From positions 62,001-126,000 of the forward strand of contig BJHH01000002.1 in assembly GCA_014192065.1 (NCBI GenBank): a DNA stretch of 64,000 bases, read 5' to 3'. The notes beneath the pieces were generated by a model. It was not told the DNA's origin. It made no database searches and saw nothing but the letters and a program-made list of their open reading frames with translations. Source of the stretch: Gemmatimonadota bacterium. Its GTDB lineage: Bacteria; Gemmatimonadota; Gemmatimonadetes; Gemmatimonadales; Gemmatimonadaceae. The position numbers were made by a program, and so were the translations under genes. This document shows, piece by piece, positions 56,479 to 64,000 of the stretch; the stretch's first letter is position 1; every line of letters begins with the position of its first letter.

Positions 56479-58257
56479 TTACGGCGTGCGGCGGGGACGA
56501 CGCGGCCGGCGGGCCGGCTTCTCGGCAACTTCCTCCACGGCCGGCTCGTCAACGACCCCCACCATGAGCAATTCTGGCGGCGGCGTCATGCGTGACGCGG
56601 ACGCGCCACGCCCACCGCGTGGCGGTGCGCCTCGAGGACCCATACCACGTGGCGCCGGTGGTGCCGCCGGTGCCTGAGGTTCGGCTGAGCGTGCGTGTTG
56701 CTCGCGCTCAGCCAGCTGGTCGGCCACGCTGGCCGCGGCTGCCGCGCGCGCCACTTCGAATCCGTCGCCACGGCGGCGCAGGTCGATGATGTCCTGATCG
56801 TGGGCGTCACGCAGGATCCGCGCAAAATTCCGCACCGAAAGGCTTTCGCTATCACGACCGAGGAGTTCGCGCGACTTCTGCCGCACCACTTCATCCGGCG
56901 CGGAATCGTCCGCGCCAGTCATGGCCACTACCGCCGACCGGACGAGGTTCATGGCCTCTTCGCGCGTCAGTCGCATTCCGGCAACGCCGATGGTCTCATC
57001 GACCGTCACCGCCACCGCGACCGGTGCTTGCTCGCGCGACGCTTTACCGCGTGGCTGGCGTGCACGTGGTGCGCGAGGTGCGGCTGATTCGGCTGGTGCT
57101 GGTGCGGCTGATGGTGCGGCTGATGCGATTCGCGGCGCTCGCTCAGCGGCGGCGAGTTCCGGTGCCGCCGTGGCATGCAGCACGTCGGGCGCGGCCGTCA
57201 CCTCGCGTTCCTGCTCGGGCATCAACTCGCCCTGGGCGCCTACGGAACCGATTGGCCCAGACGTATCACCATTGGCACCGCGCTTCCGGCCCCGACCACC
57301 GCGACGGCCACGGCGTGACCGACCTTCGCGCGGTGCATCACCAGACGACGACACCTCGCCGTTTCCGGCTACTGCACCCGGTGCTACCGTCGCAGGTGCA
57401 TTGGCGGCAGTCCGCTCCGCGCGCACCGCTCTCGCCCCTGGCGGACCGACTTCGAGCTGGCCGTTCTCGAGCTTCGTCACCTGGATGAGACCCTTGTTCG
57501 CCGCCTCCTGACAGAACTTCGAGAACTTCGACATGCCCAAGCTCTTCTCATCGAACGAGCTGTCGACTTCCTGCATCACCTGCTTGAGGCGATCGGAGCG
57601 CATGACATCGTGATTCTGTTGCATGCGCGAGATCGCCTCGCTCACGAGCTCCCACGGATCCCACCGCGTCATCGTTTCGGTCTCGCCCGACTTGATGAGC
57701 CCGGCGAGCGCGTTGTAGCTGTAGTACTCGTCGCAGTTCTGCACGAGCAGATCGGACGACGACTCACGGATGCCGACGCCGATCACGTACTTGCCGTATT
57801 CCTTGATCTTCATCACGAGGCTTGAAAAGTCGGAGTCGCCGGAGAGGAGGATGAAGGTGCCGATTTCAGGGCGAGTGAAGATCAGTTCCATCGCATCGAT
57901 CGCAAGCCGGATGTCCGTGGCGTTCTTCTTGGACGAACCATAGGCGGGCGCCATGATCATGTCGATCGACGACTCGGCGAGCGGCACGATGTACTGCGGA
58001 TAGCGACGCCAGTCGGCGTACGCACGCTGCACGGCGACCTTGCCCTTGATGATGTCCGAGCCAAGCAGGCTGCGGAGCTCGTGGCCGAGGTCCGACCGGA
58101 TCCCCATCGTGACGTTGTCGAAGTCGATGAGGAGCGCCGCATTCGGCGCGTGAACGATGTTGCCGCCGCTCCCGCCCTGGGAGATGGCTTGGGGTCCGCG
58201 GTGCATGGGTGCAATGGACCCGTGCGGTGCGGATACGTGCGTGTGTCTGCCTTTCAT
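56479..58257 (-). CDS. NYN-domain / LOTUS / RGG RNA-binding protein
   Basis: Cytoplasmic 592-residue protein that should bind and perhaps cut RNA. NYN (PIN-like) domain at about 39-185 with acidic ligands in LLIDFDN (Asp45, Asp47), KKNATDIRL (Asp115) and LSGDSDF (Asp141, Asp143). A first OST-HTH/LOTUS domain at about 203-270, RGG/RG-rich box (REGRSRRGRRGGRGRKRG, 310-327), Pro/Ala linker, second OST-HTH-like domain (about 430-503) and a Pro/Arg tail. ATG at 58257 chosen; the frame is open upstream without similarity. Convergent with kbl. Resembles eukaryotic MARF1-like architecture. Confidence 0.82.
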   Translation of the reverse strand: MKGRHTHVSAPHGSIAPMHRGPQAISQGGSGGNIVHAPNAALLIDFDNVTMGIRSDLGHELRSLLGSDIIKGKVAVQRAYADWRRYPQYIVPLAESSIDMIMAPAYGSSKKNATDIRLAIDAMELIFTRPEIGTFILLSGDSDFSSLVMKIKEYGKYVIGVGIRESSSDLLVQNCDEYYSYNALAGLIKSGETETMTRWDPWELVSEAISRMQQNHDVMRSDRLKQVMQEVDSSFDEKSLGMSKFSKFCQEAANKGLIQVTKLENGQLEVGPPGARAVRAERTAANAPATVAPGAVAGNGEVSSSGDAPREGRSRRGRRGGRGRKRGANGDTSGPIGSVGAQGELMPEQEREVTAAPDVLHATAAPELAAAERAPRIASAAPSAAPAPAESAAPRAPRARQPRGKASREQAPVAVAVTVDETIGVAGMRLTREEAMNLVRSAVVAMTGADDSAPDEVVRQKSRELLGRDSESLSVRNFARILRDAHDQDIIDLRRRGDGFEVARAAAAASVADQLAEREQHARSAEPQAPAAPPAPRGMGPRGAPPRGGRGASASRMTPPPELLMVGVVDEPAVEEVAEKPARRPRRPRRTP

Positions 58258-58682
58258 TTGTCTCTGGCGTGTTCGCCTGTGGCCGGGCCACGGCTTGCAG
58301 CACTCCGCGCTCGCAGTCGCGATCGCAGGTGCATTAGCTACAGCCCTAATGGTGACGGGGCGGAGGCGAACGCGCACATCATCTCTACCGGGGGCTCTGC
58401 TTTCTAGAAACCCGGCCGGGAGACGCTGATGGCGAAGATGCCAACGTCCCAGCGGATGCCGGTCTGCGGCTGAAACCGTTGCCCGGCGCCCCCGTTGGGC
58501 GGCCTTGGGTATCTGGTTCGCACCTGCAATCCGACTCCGAATAATAGCCAGCAGAGTGCCGAAGTCCAAGGCCGCGCGAGCTAAACATTTCTGGCACAAT
58601 GGGCTACGGCGATGGACCGCTAGGCTGCCACGGGGTGTATCTTTTTGAAACTCCCTCCCTTGGGCAGTCGTATGGTAGCGCT
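58258..58682. other. 425-bp divergent intergenic region (NYN protein / histidine kinase)
   Basis: No gene seen; long antisense frames run through it without similarity. No clear promoter or terminator could be called. Confidence 0.4.
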
Positions 58683-59891
58683 GTGAACCGACTTGGATTT
58701 CGCACAAGGCTGTTCCTGTTTTTGGCCTTGTTTGCGGTTGTTCCCGCGACGGTGTTGACGCTCGCGTGGGGCGCCGCGGTCACTCGCGTGCTCCCGCTGA
58801 TGGCTGGCAATGCCGCGTGGGACACCGTATCCGCGACGGGCGACCGTGCACTCGAAGTCGCCCGCCATGGCGCGCGCACGGCGGCCGACAGCGCGAGAAT
58901 CGCCGAGCATCAGCAGGCGCTGGCCAACTCGATCACGATGTCGCGGCGCTTCGAACTGCTATCGGCGCGGGCGCCAGCAGCCTTGGTCTTCGCGAGCCTC
59001 CTGCTCCTCGCCTGCCTGACGTTTATCGCGGCGCGGGTAGCGGGGCACCTGAGCCGGCAGTTCAGCCGACCGTTGCACGAACTGGTCAGCTGGACCGACA
59101 TGATCGCTCGCGGCGATGCACTGCCGCCCGCTGCCGCACGTGGTGCGCCGGAGTTCGGCGTGCTCCGATCTGGCATGCAGCAGATGGCCACCGACCTCGA
59201 GGCCGGCCGCAGGGCGGCACTAGAAGCCGGGCGCCTGGCGGCGTTCCGCGAAAGCGCGCGCCAAGTCGCCCATGAACTGAAGAACCCGCTGACACCAATC
59301 CGGTTCGCAGTGTCGCGGTTGCGCGGCAAGGTGGCGCCTGAACTTGCGGAGACCGTGGAAGTGCTCGCGACGGAATCCGCGCGGCTTGAGCAGATGGCCA
59401 AGAGCTTCGCGCAATTCGGCCGCCTCCCCGACGGCCCGGTCGCCGAAGTGGACATTGGCGAGTTGATCGCCAATGCCGTCAGGGTTTCGGTGCCGGATGA
59501 GTTCCCTTGCGACGTGCTGATCGACCCTACCCTTCCACCGCTCATGGGCCAGCACGACGCGCTTGGACGGGCCCTCGGCAATGTGCTGCTCAATGCCGTG
59601 GAGGCATGCGGGCCGCGGGGCCGGCTCTCCATCCACGTCGCCGCCGTGCCGGACGGCATGGCCATGGTGGTCAGCGATGACGGGCCAGGAATTGACGAGT
59701 CGAAACTCGCGACGATCTGGGACCCGTATGTCACCCACAAGGCGGGCGGCACAGGGCTGGGACTGGCGATCGTACGGCAGACGATCGAGGCACATGGCGG
59801 CCGGGTCCACGCGAAGAGCGCGCCAAGCCACGGAATGGAAATCACCCTCACACTGCCGGCGGCCTCTGCCCGCGCAGAGGAGAATCGCTGA
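58683..59891 (+). CDS. Sensor histidine kinase (NtrY-like)
   Basis: Membrane kinase of 402 residues. TM1 (about 9-32), short periplasmic region, TM2 (about 98-118), HAMP-like helix, HisKA with phosphoacceptor His197 in RQVAHELKNPLTP, and HATPase_c with N-box NVLLNAVEA, G1 DDGPGID and G2 GGTGLGL. GTG at 58683 is chosen (MNRLGFRTRLF). Its TGA overlaps the ATG of the next gene by one nt, so it is coupled to its response regulator. Confidence 0.92.
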   Translation: MNRLGFRTRLFLFLALFAVVPATVLTLAWGAAVTRVLPLMAGNAAWDTVSATGDRALEVARHGARTAADSARIAEHQQALANSITMSRRFELLSARAPAALVFASLLLLACLTFIAARVAGHLSRQFSRPLHELVSWTDMIARGDALPPAAARGAPEFGVLRSGMQQMATDLEAGRRAALEAGRLAAFRESARQVAHELKNPLTPIRFAVSRLRGKVAPELAETVEVLATESARLEQMAKSFAQFGRLPDGPVAEVDIGELIANAVRVSVPDEFPCDVLIDPTLPPLMGQHDALGRALGNVLLNAVEACGPRGRLSIHVAAVPDGMAMVVSDDGPGIDESKLATIWDPYVTHKAGGTGLGLAIVRQTIEAHGGRVHAKSAPSHGMEITLTLPAASARAEENR

Positions 59892-61270
59892 TGCCATCCG
59901 TCCTGATCGTTGATGACGAAGCGAATGTGCGCCGAATGGTCGGCGCGCTGCTCACGGCCGAGGGGTACGAGGTCCGCGATGCTGGAGACGGCGCCTCGGG
60001 CGTGACGCGCGCGGAGGAATCGGAACCGGATCTCGTGCTCCTCGACCTGATGATTCCCGGCGCGCTCGACGGGATGGCCGTGCTGGAGCGGCTGCGCAAG
60101 ACCTTTCCCGATTTGCCCGTCATCATGATGAGCGGCCGGGCCGGTCTCGCCGACGCGGTTAAGGCAACGCGACTCGGCGCCGTGAATTTTCTCGAAAAAC
60201 CGCTCACTCCAGAAGGCGTGCTGCTCGCCATGGCGAGCGCACTCGAACTCCGGCTGGCCCGGCGGGAGCGCACCGCGCTGCGCGCCGATCTCGGACTCGC
60301 CGGTGAACTGGTCGGCGACAGCCCGGTAATGCACGACCTGCGCGCCATGATCGCGCGCGTGGCGGTGACTGACGCGCGGGTGCTCATCACCGGAGAGAGC
60401 GGCACGGGCAAGGAACTGGTCGCCGCGGCAATCCACGCGGGCAGCCCCCGGCGCGCACGGCCGCTCGTGCGCGTCAACTGCGCCGCGATTCCGCGCGACC
60501 TCGTTGAAAGCGAGATGTTCGGCCACGAACGCGGCTCGTTCACTGGCGCGACGGAACGCCGGATCGGCCGGTTTGAGTTGGCGCATACGGGCACGCTGCT
60601 GCTCGACGAAGTCGCCGATCTCGGAGCAGAAGCTCAGGCCAAGTTGTTGCGGGCGATCGAGGCCAAGGAGATCGAACGGGTCGGAGGCGGCAAGCCGATT
60701 CGCATCGACGTCCGGATCGTCGCCGCGACCAACCGCGACCTCGCCAGAGCGGTGCGCGACGGCAACTTCCGCGAGGACCTCTACTTCCGACTCAACGTGT
60801 TGCCGGTCGAGGTGGCGCCGCTCCGTGAACGCCCCGGCGACGTGTCGCTCTTGGTGCGCCACTTCGCTGAGCTGCAACGCCGCAAGTCGGGACAGACACC
60901 CCCCACGTGGACCGACAGCGCCGTGCAGGCACTCGCGAGGTACCGCTGGCCGGGCAATGTGCGCGAGTTGGCGAATATCGTCGAGCGACTTTCGATCCTT
61001 TGCGGCGGTCGGGACATCACCGGCGAGGACGTCCATCGCGTGCTGCCACCGGGAAGCGACGGCGTGTCGGCACTCGCCTTGCCCGACGCGGAGGCACCGG
61101 ACGTGACGCTCACCGACGCGCTGGATGAATACGAACGACTGTTGATTGCCCGGGCGCTGTCCGCCGCGCACGGCGTGGTCGCCGAGGCAGCACGGCGGCT
61201 TCGCACCGACAGGCCCAATCTCTATCGAAGGATGAAACGGCTCGGCATCCTCATGAATCATCAACGATGA
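59891..61270 (+). CDS. Sigma-54-dependent response regulator (NtrC/NtrX-type)
   Basis: Activates sigma-54 RNA polymerase when phosphorylated, 459 residues. REC domain with phosphoacceptor Asp52 (LVLLDLMIPG), AAA+ domain with Walker A GESGTGKE near 168, the sigma-54 contact GSFTGA (usual GAFTGA; one substitution) near 215 and Walker B LLLDEVADL, then Fis-type HTH (LRTDRPNLYRRMKRLGI). Paired with the upstream kinase. Confidence 0.95.
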   Translation: MPSVLIVDDEANVRRMVGALLTAEGYEVRDAGDGASGVTRAEESEPDLVLLDLMIPGALDGMAVLERLRKTFPDLPVIMMSGRAGLADAVKATRLGAVNFLEKPLTPEGVLLAMASALELRLARRERTALRADLGLAGELVGDSPVMHDLRAMIARVAVTDARVLITGESGTGKELVAAAIHAGSPRRARPLVRVNCAAIPRDLVESEMFGHERGSFTGATERRIGRFELAHTGTLLLDEVADLGAEAQAKLLRAIEAKEIERVGGGKPIRIDVRIVAATNRDLARAVRDGNFREDLYFRLNVLPVEVAPLRERPGDVSLLVRHFAELQRRKSGQTPPTWTDSAVQALARYRWPGNVRELANIVERLSILCGGRDITGEDVHRVLPPGSDGVSALALPDAEAPDVTLTDALDEYERLLIARALSAAHGVVAEAARRLRTDRPNLYRRMKRLGILMNHQR

Positions 61271-61362
61271 TGCTGCGTCGCACGCTCTCGGCACACACTG
61301 GACCGCGACGGCACGAGCCGTGCATGGGTGGCCACGCCGTCACGCCACGTCTGGAGATCCCG

Positions 61363-63150
61363 ATGCATCACGCCACACACCAGCTCCCTTCAACGCGAAT
61401 CGTCGTGCGGGCCAGATGGCGCTCGGTTGCGACCACGGTCGCGCTGCTGGTCGTACCGACCCTGGCCTTCCCGCAGGGCGGCACGGCGACCATGCCGACC
61501 ATGCCGACCACGGCGATCGCGCGCCGCGCTGCCGACATCTGGAACGCCACCGCCACCGCACGAACGAACGGCGCGTACGACCTCGCCACCGGCAAATCGG
61601 TCGACGGCAACGTAGCCACCCTCAACGGGCCAGTGACGATCGCGGGTACGATTCGCGGATCACTGGTCGCAATCAATGCCGATGTTCGCCTCGCGGCGGG
61701 CGCCAGAGTGGAGCGCGACCTGATCGTGATTGGTGGAACCATCACGGGCGCGGACTCCGCCTCGCTCGGCGGTGAGATCGTGCATCAAGCGGAGTTGTTG
61801 CGGTACCACCTTGAGAACGACCGGATCCAGATTGACCGTGAGCCGGAAGACGACGACAGCTGGTGGCAACGCCGCAAGATCCGCCGGGAATGGACGCGCG
61901 GTGCAGCGTATTCGGAGTTTCTGTACGTCGCATCGCGCACGTACAACCGCGTCGAAGGGTGGTCGTTCGTTGCTGGGCCGCGCATCCAGCGCCCAACGTC
62001 GTTTGGCGCGATCAATGTCGAGCTGTTCGGTGTGGTGCGCGCGGCCAAGCCAATGCGCTGGGACCGCGAGACCGTTGGCCATGAAGCCAAGGCAGAGTTG
62101 CTCTTCGGCAAACCCATCGGCGTCGCCTTCGGCGCGCGTGCATTCGACCTGATGCAGCCGACGGAATCGTGGCAACTCGGCGAGGGCGAGGTGGGATTGG
62201 CCTCCGCATTGCTGCACGAAGACTACCGCGACTACTACGTGCGTCACGGTGGCGAAATCTTTGTGCGACTCGTGGCCGGGAAGGAGGCCGACCTGACGCT
62301 GGCGCTCACCGACGAGCAGTGGGGCAACCGATTGGCACGCGACCCGTGGACGCTGACGCATGCCGAAGATCCTTGGCGGCCAAATCCCACGCTCGACGCT
62401 GGCAGCGTACACCTGTTAACGACCCGACTCCGCATCGACACGCGGACCCGCGAGAGTTCACCGCTCGGCGGATGGTACGTACACGCGGAATTCGAGCAGG
62501 GCGGTGGGCGGATCACCCGGCTTGGCGCGCCAATCCTCACGTTCGCCCCACGCGCTCCGGAACAGATCTGGTACTCGCGCGCCTTCGTGGACCTGAGACG
62601 CTACAACCAGATCGCACCCGGGCTGTCGCTTGACCTGCGCGTCGCGGCTGGCGGCTGGGTAGCGGGCGATCCGCTTCCAACTCAGCGACGCCTCGGCGTG
62701 GGCGGCCCCGGAACGATTCCTGGCTACGCCTTCCGAACGTCATCCGGTTCGCCGACATCGGCCGATCTGTTTAATTGCACAACCAGCGTGATCCAGCCAG
62801 GTACGCCGGCGCAATGCGACCGCGTGGCGCTCGCGCAGGCACAACTCCGCTCGAATTTTCTGTTCGACGCGTGGCGCGATGACCTGCATGACGACTGGTG
62901 GCGCCCGGGATTTAACCACCGCACGGCTTGGGTATTGTTTGCCGACGCTGGCCGTGGCTGGATGGTCCATCGCGAGTCGGGCTCGGCCCCAACGCCTGTC
63001 TCACGCGATGCAATCCCCGCACTGAACTCGTTCAAGATGGATCTTGGTGCGGGCGTGGACTTCGGCGACTTCGGGGTCTACTGGGCAAAGGCGGTGCGCG
63101 ACAACGATGCACCGATCCGCCTTATCGTCCGACTCCAGCGCCGCTTCTAA
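61363..63150 (+). CDS. Outer-membrane barrel protein with bactofilin-like N-region
   Basis: 595-residue exported protein. Signal peptide to about 40 (TLAFPQG), then a beta-helix-like region (NGPVTIAGTIRGSLVAINAD, about 88-107) resembling bactofilin/polymer-forming repeats, followed by a linker and a C-terminal barrel with the Omp85/D15 signature region RRLGVGGPGTIPGY near 445-458. ATG at 61363 has GGAG upstream; earlier in-frame ATGs at 61267 and 61270 would overlap the regulator stop. Role not assigned. Confidence 0.75.
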   Translation: MHHATHQLPSTRIVVRARWRSVATTVALLVVPTLAFPQGGTATMPTMPTTAIARRAADIWNATATARTNGAYDLATGKSVDGNVATLNGPVTIAGTIRGSLVAINADVRLAAGARVERDLIVIGGTITGADSASLGGEIVHQAELLRYHLENDRIQIDREPEDDDSWWQRRKIRREWTRGAAYSEFLYVASRTYNRVEGWSFVAGPRIQRPTSFGAINVELFGVVRAAKPMRWDRETVGHEAKAELLFGKPIGVAFGARAFDLMQPTESWQLGEGEVGLASALLHEDYRDYYVRHGGEIFVRLVAGKEADLTLALTDEQWGNRLARDPWTLTHAEDPWRPNPTLDAGSVHLLTTRLRIDTRTRESSPLGGWYVHAEFEQGGGRITRLGAPILTFAPRAPEQIWYSRAFVDLRRYNQIAPGLSLDLRVAAGGWVAGDPLPTQRRLGVGGPGTIPGYAFRTSSGSPTSADLFNCTTSVIQPGTPAQCDRVALAQAQLRSNFLFDAWRDDLHDDWWRPGFNHRTAWVLFADAGRGWMVHRESGSAPTPVSRDAIPALNSFKMDLGAGVDFGDFGVYWAKAVRDNDAPIRLIVRLQRRF

Positions 63151-63153
63151 CTC

Positions 63154-63828
63154 GTGCGCACGACTTTCGGCGTTCTGCGGTTTGGGGTGGCGTTGGCCGC
63201 CTGTTTCGCGACCGGCGCTGTTTCGGTCCGCACGCTCGGCGCCCAGGACCGACCCGCGCTCACGCTCGAGCTACCCGCCGACTCGTTGCTTGGCCGGCGC
63301 GGACCGCTGATTCGCGCAACCAACATGCTGGCCGGTGAACGCATCAGGCAGCTGTTGCTCGCCGGATTTCCCGCGAGATTTCATTTCCGGATCGAGTTGT
63401 GGACCGAGGGCCGGCTCGTCGACCGGCTCGTCACCGCTGGCGAATACGACATCCTAGCGCAGTACCTGCCAGCCGAAAAACTGTACCAGGTGACGCAGGT
63501 GCAGAACGACCATGCGCTTCCGCTTGGCAAGTTCGCGGCGGTGCAAGATGCGGAACGGGCCATTGGTCGCGCCCACACGGCGCCGGTGGTCGCCAGGCCT
63601 TCGGACCGGACCCAGTACTATCAGGCGACGCTGCTCGTCGAGGTGCTGTCGGAAAAAGACCTCGACGAAGTGGCGCGCTGGCTACAGGGCGATGTCGCGC
63701 CAGGCCTGACGGGTCGGGCGAATCCGGCGTCGATCGTGTCCCGCGGGTTACGCACCGTCGCCTCGCGCTTGCTGGGCGGAGAGAAACTCGAGTACGACGC
63801 CACCAGCCCGCGATTTCACACGCCCTAA
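63154..63828 (+). CDS. DUF4390-like exported protein
   Basis: 224-residue exported protein with a signal peptide (to about 31, ending LGAQ) and a DUF4390-like beta domain (FHFRIELWTEGRLVDRLV near 71-88 and TQYYQATLLVEVLSE near 152-166). GTG at 63154, three nt after the barrel gene. DUF4390 genes sit next to ntrYX-type genes in some proteobacteria, as recalled from published genomes, so the same grouping here suggests a functional link. Confidence 0.7.
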   Translation: MRTTFGVLRFGVALAACFATGAVSVRTLGAQDRPALTLELPADSLLGRRGPLIRATNMLAGERIRQLLLAGFPARFHFRIELWTEGRLVDRLVTAGEYDILAQYLPAEKLYQVTQVQNDHALPLGKFAAVQDAERAIGRAHTAPVVARPSDRTQYYQATLLVEVLSEKDLDEVARWLQGDVAPGLTGRANPASIVSRGLRTVASRLLGGEKLEYDATSPRFHTP

Positions 63829-63834
63829 GTGGCG

Positions 63835-64000
63835 TTAGGCGCGCTTTCCGGCAGTCGGCATTGCGTGGGTCGCGCCGCGATGCTCGAGCGCCTCGATCCG
63901 GTGCAGCACCCCGGCGCCGTAAAACAGGCGGATGTATTTGGCTTGGATCGGCGTCAGACGGCGTACCGCCCACGAGAGATGCACGAAGTGCGGCTCGACC
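63835..64000 (-). CDS. Partial gene at the right edge (C-terminus only)
   Basis: Fifty-four C-terminal residues are visible, beginning VEPHFVHLSWAVRRLTP and ending GKRA, with TAA stop at 63835-63837. Coding-like; not recognised. It converges with the DUF4390-like gene. Confidence 0.5.
   Translation of the reverse strand, partial: VEPHFVHLSWAVRRLTPIQAKYIRLFYGAGVLHRIEALEHRGATHAMPTAGKRA

Noticed and set aside
58910-61294. 794-residue antisense frame across the two-component genes
   Set aside because: It is a shadow of the kinase and regulator in another frame; no motif, and its residues mirror the coding strand composition.

Overview
The window looks like chromosomal DNA of a GC-rich, didermic, aerobic heterotroph, most likely a member of Gemmatimonadota. 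This is inferred from gene content: SusC/SusD-type and other TonB receptors, two secreted S9 peptidases, many small lipoproteins, frequent GTG/TTG starts and dense ATGA overlaps. No 16S rRNA or other taxonomic marker is present. I see no phage, insertion sequence, integron or CRISPR array; this is mostly housekeeping and nutrient-scavenging sequence.

Layout. 1-5.6 kb (minus strand): amino-acid permease, kynureninase-like enzyme, small protein, psuG, TPR protein and an ABC ATPase cut by the left edge. 5.8-12 kb (plus): secreted S9 peptidase, aconitase, lipid kinase. 12.16-12.75 kb: a bcp-type peroxiredoxin whose peroxidatic cysteine codon is an in-frame TGA, with a bacterial-SECIS-like hairpin 21 nt downstream and a 13-bp perfect hairpin just upstream. 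This is the most interesting locus of the window. 12.9-17 kb: aguB-aguA-queC-queE-NlpC/P60, joining putrescine synthesis to queuosine-precursor synthesis. 17-22 kb: TonB receptor behind an 11-bp repeat array, then an MsbA-like exporter. 22-30 kb: lactate permease, acyltransferase, DPP-IV-like peptidase, type IV pilin, cupredoxin, tRNA-Gln, DinB-fold protein. 30-34.3 kb: susC/susD pair. 34.3-41.6 kb: tRNA-Ala, threonine dehydratase, RNase Z, then a five-gene overlapping minus-strand operon with a structured leader. 42-47 kb: mgtE, EamA transporter, SURF1 and acyl-CoA dehydrogenase. 47-52.3 kb: tRNA-Arg, rho, ruvX, mltG, an rlmI-like methyltransferase and a degenerate methyltransferase-like protein. 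52.4-56.4 kb: two tiny genes (one encoding a 15-residue Lys/Ala peptide), an SDR and tdh-kbl. 56.4-64 kb: NYN/LOTUS/RGG RNA-binding protein, then an NtrY/NtrX-like two-component system in one operon with an outer-membrane barrel protein and a DUF4390-like protein, and a partial gene at the right edge.

Connected functions. tdh-kbl, threonine dehydratase, the kynureninase-like gene, the permease and the two S9 peptidases fit a peptide- and amino-acid-consuming lifestyle. SURF1 and aconitase fit aerobic respiration. If the peroxiredoxin is a genuine selenoprotein, the organism must carry selA, selB, selC and selD elsewhere; none of them is in this window.
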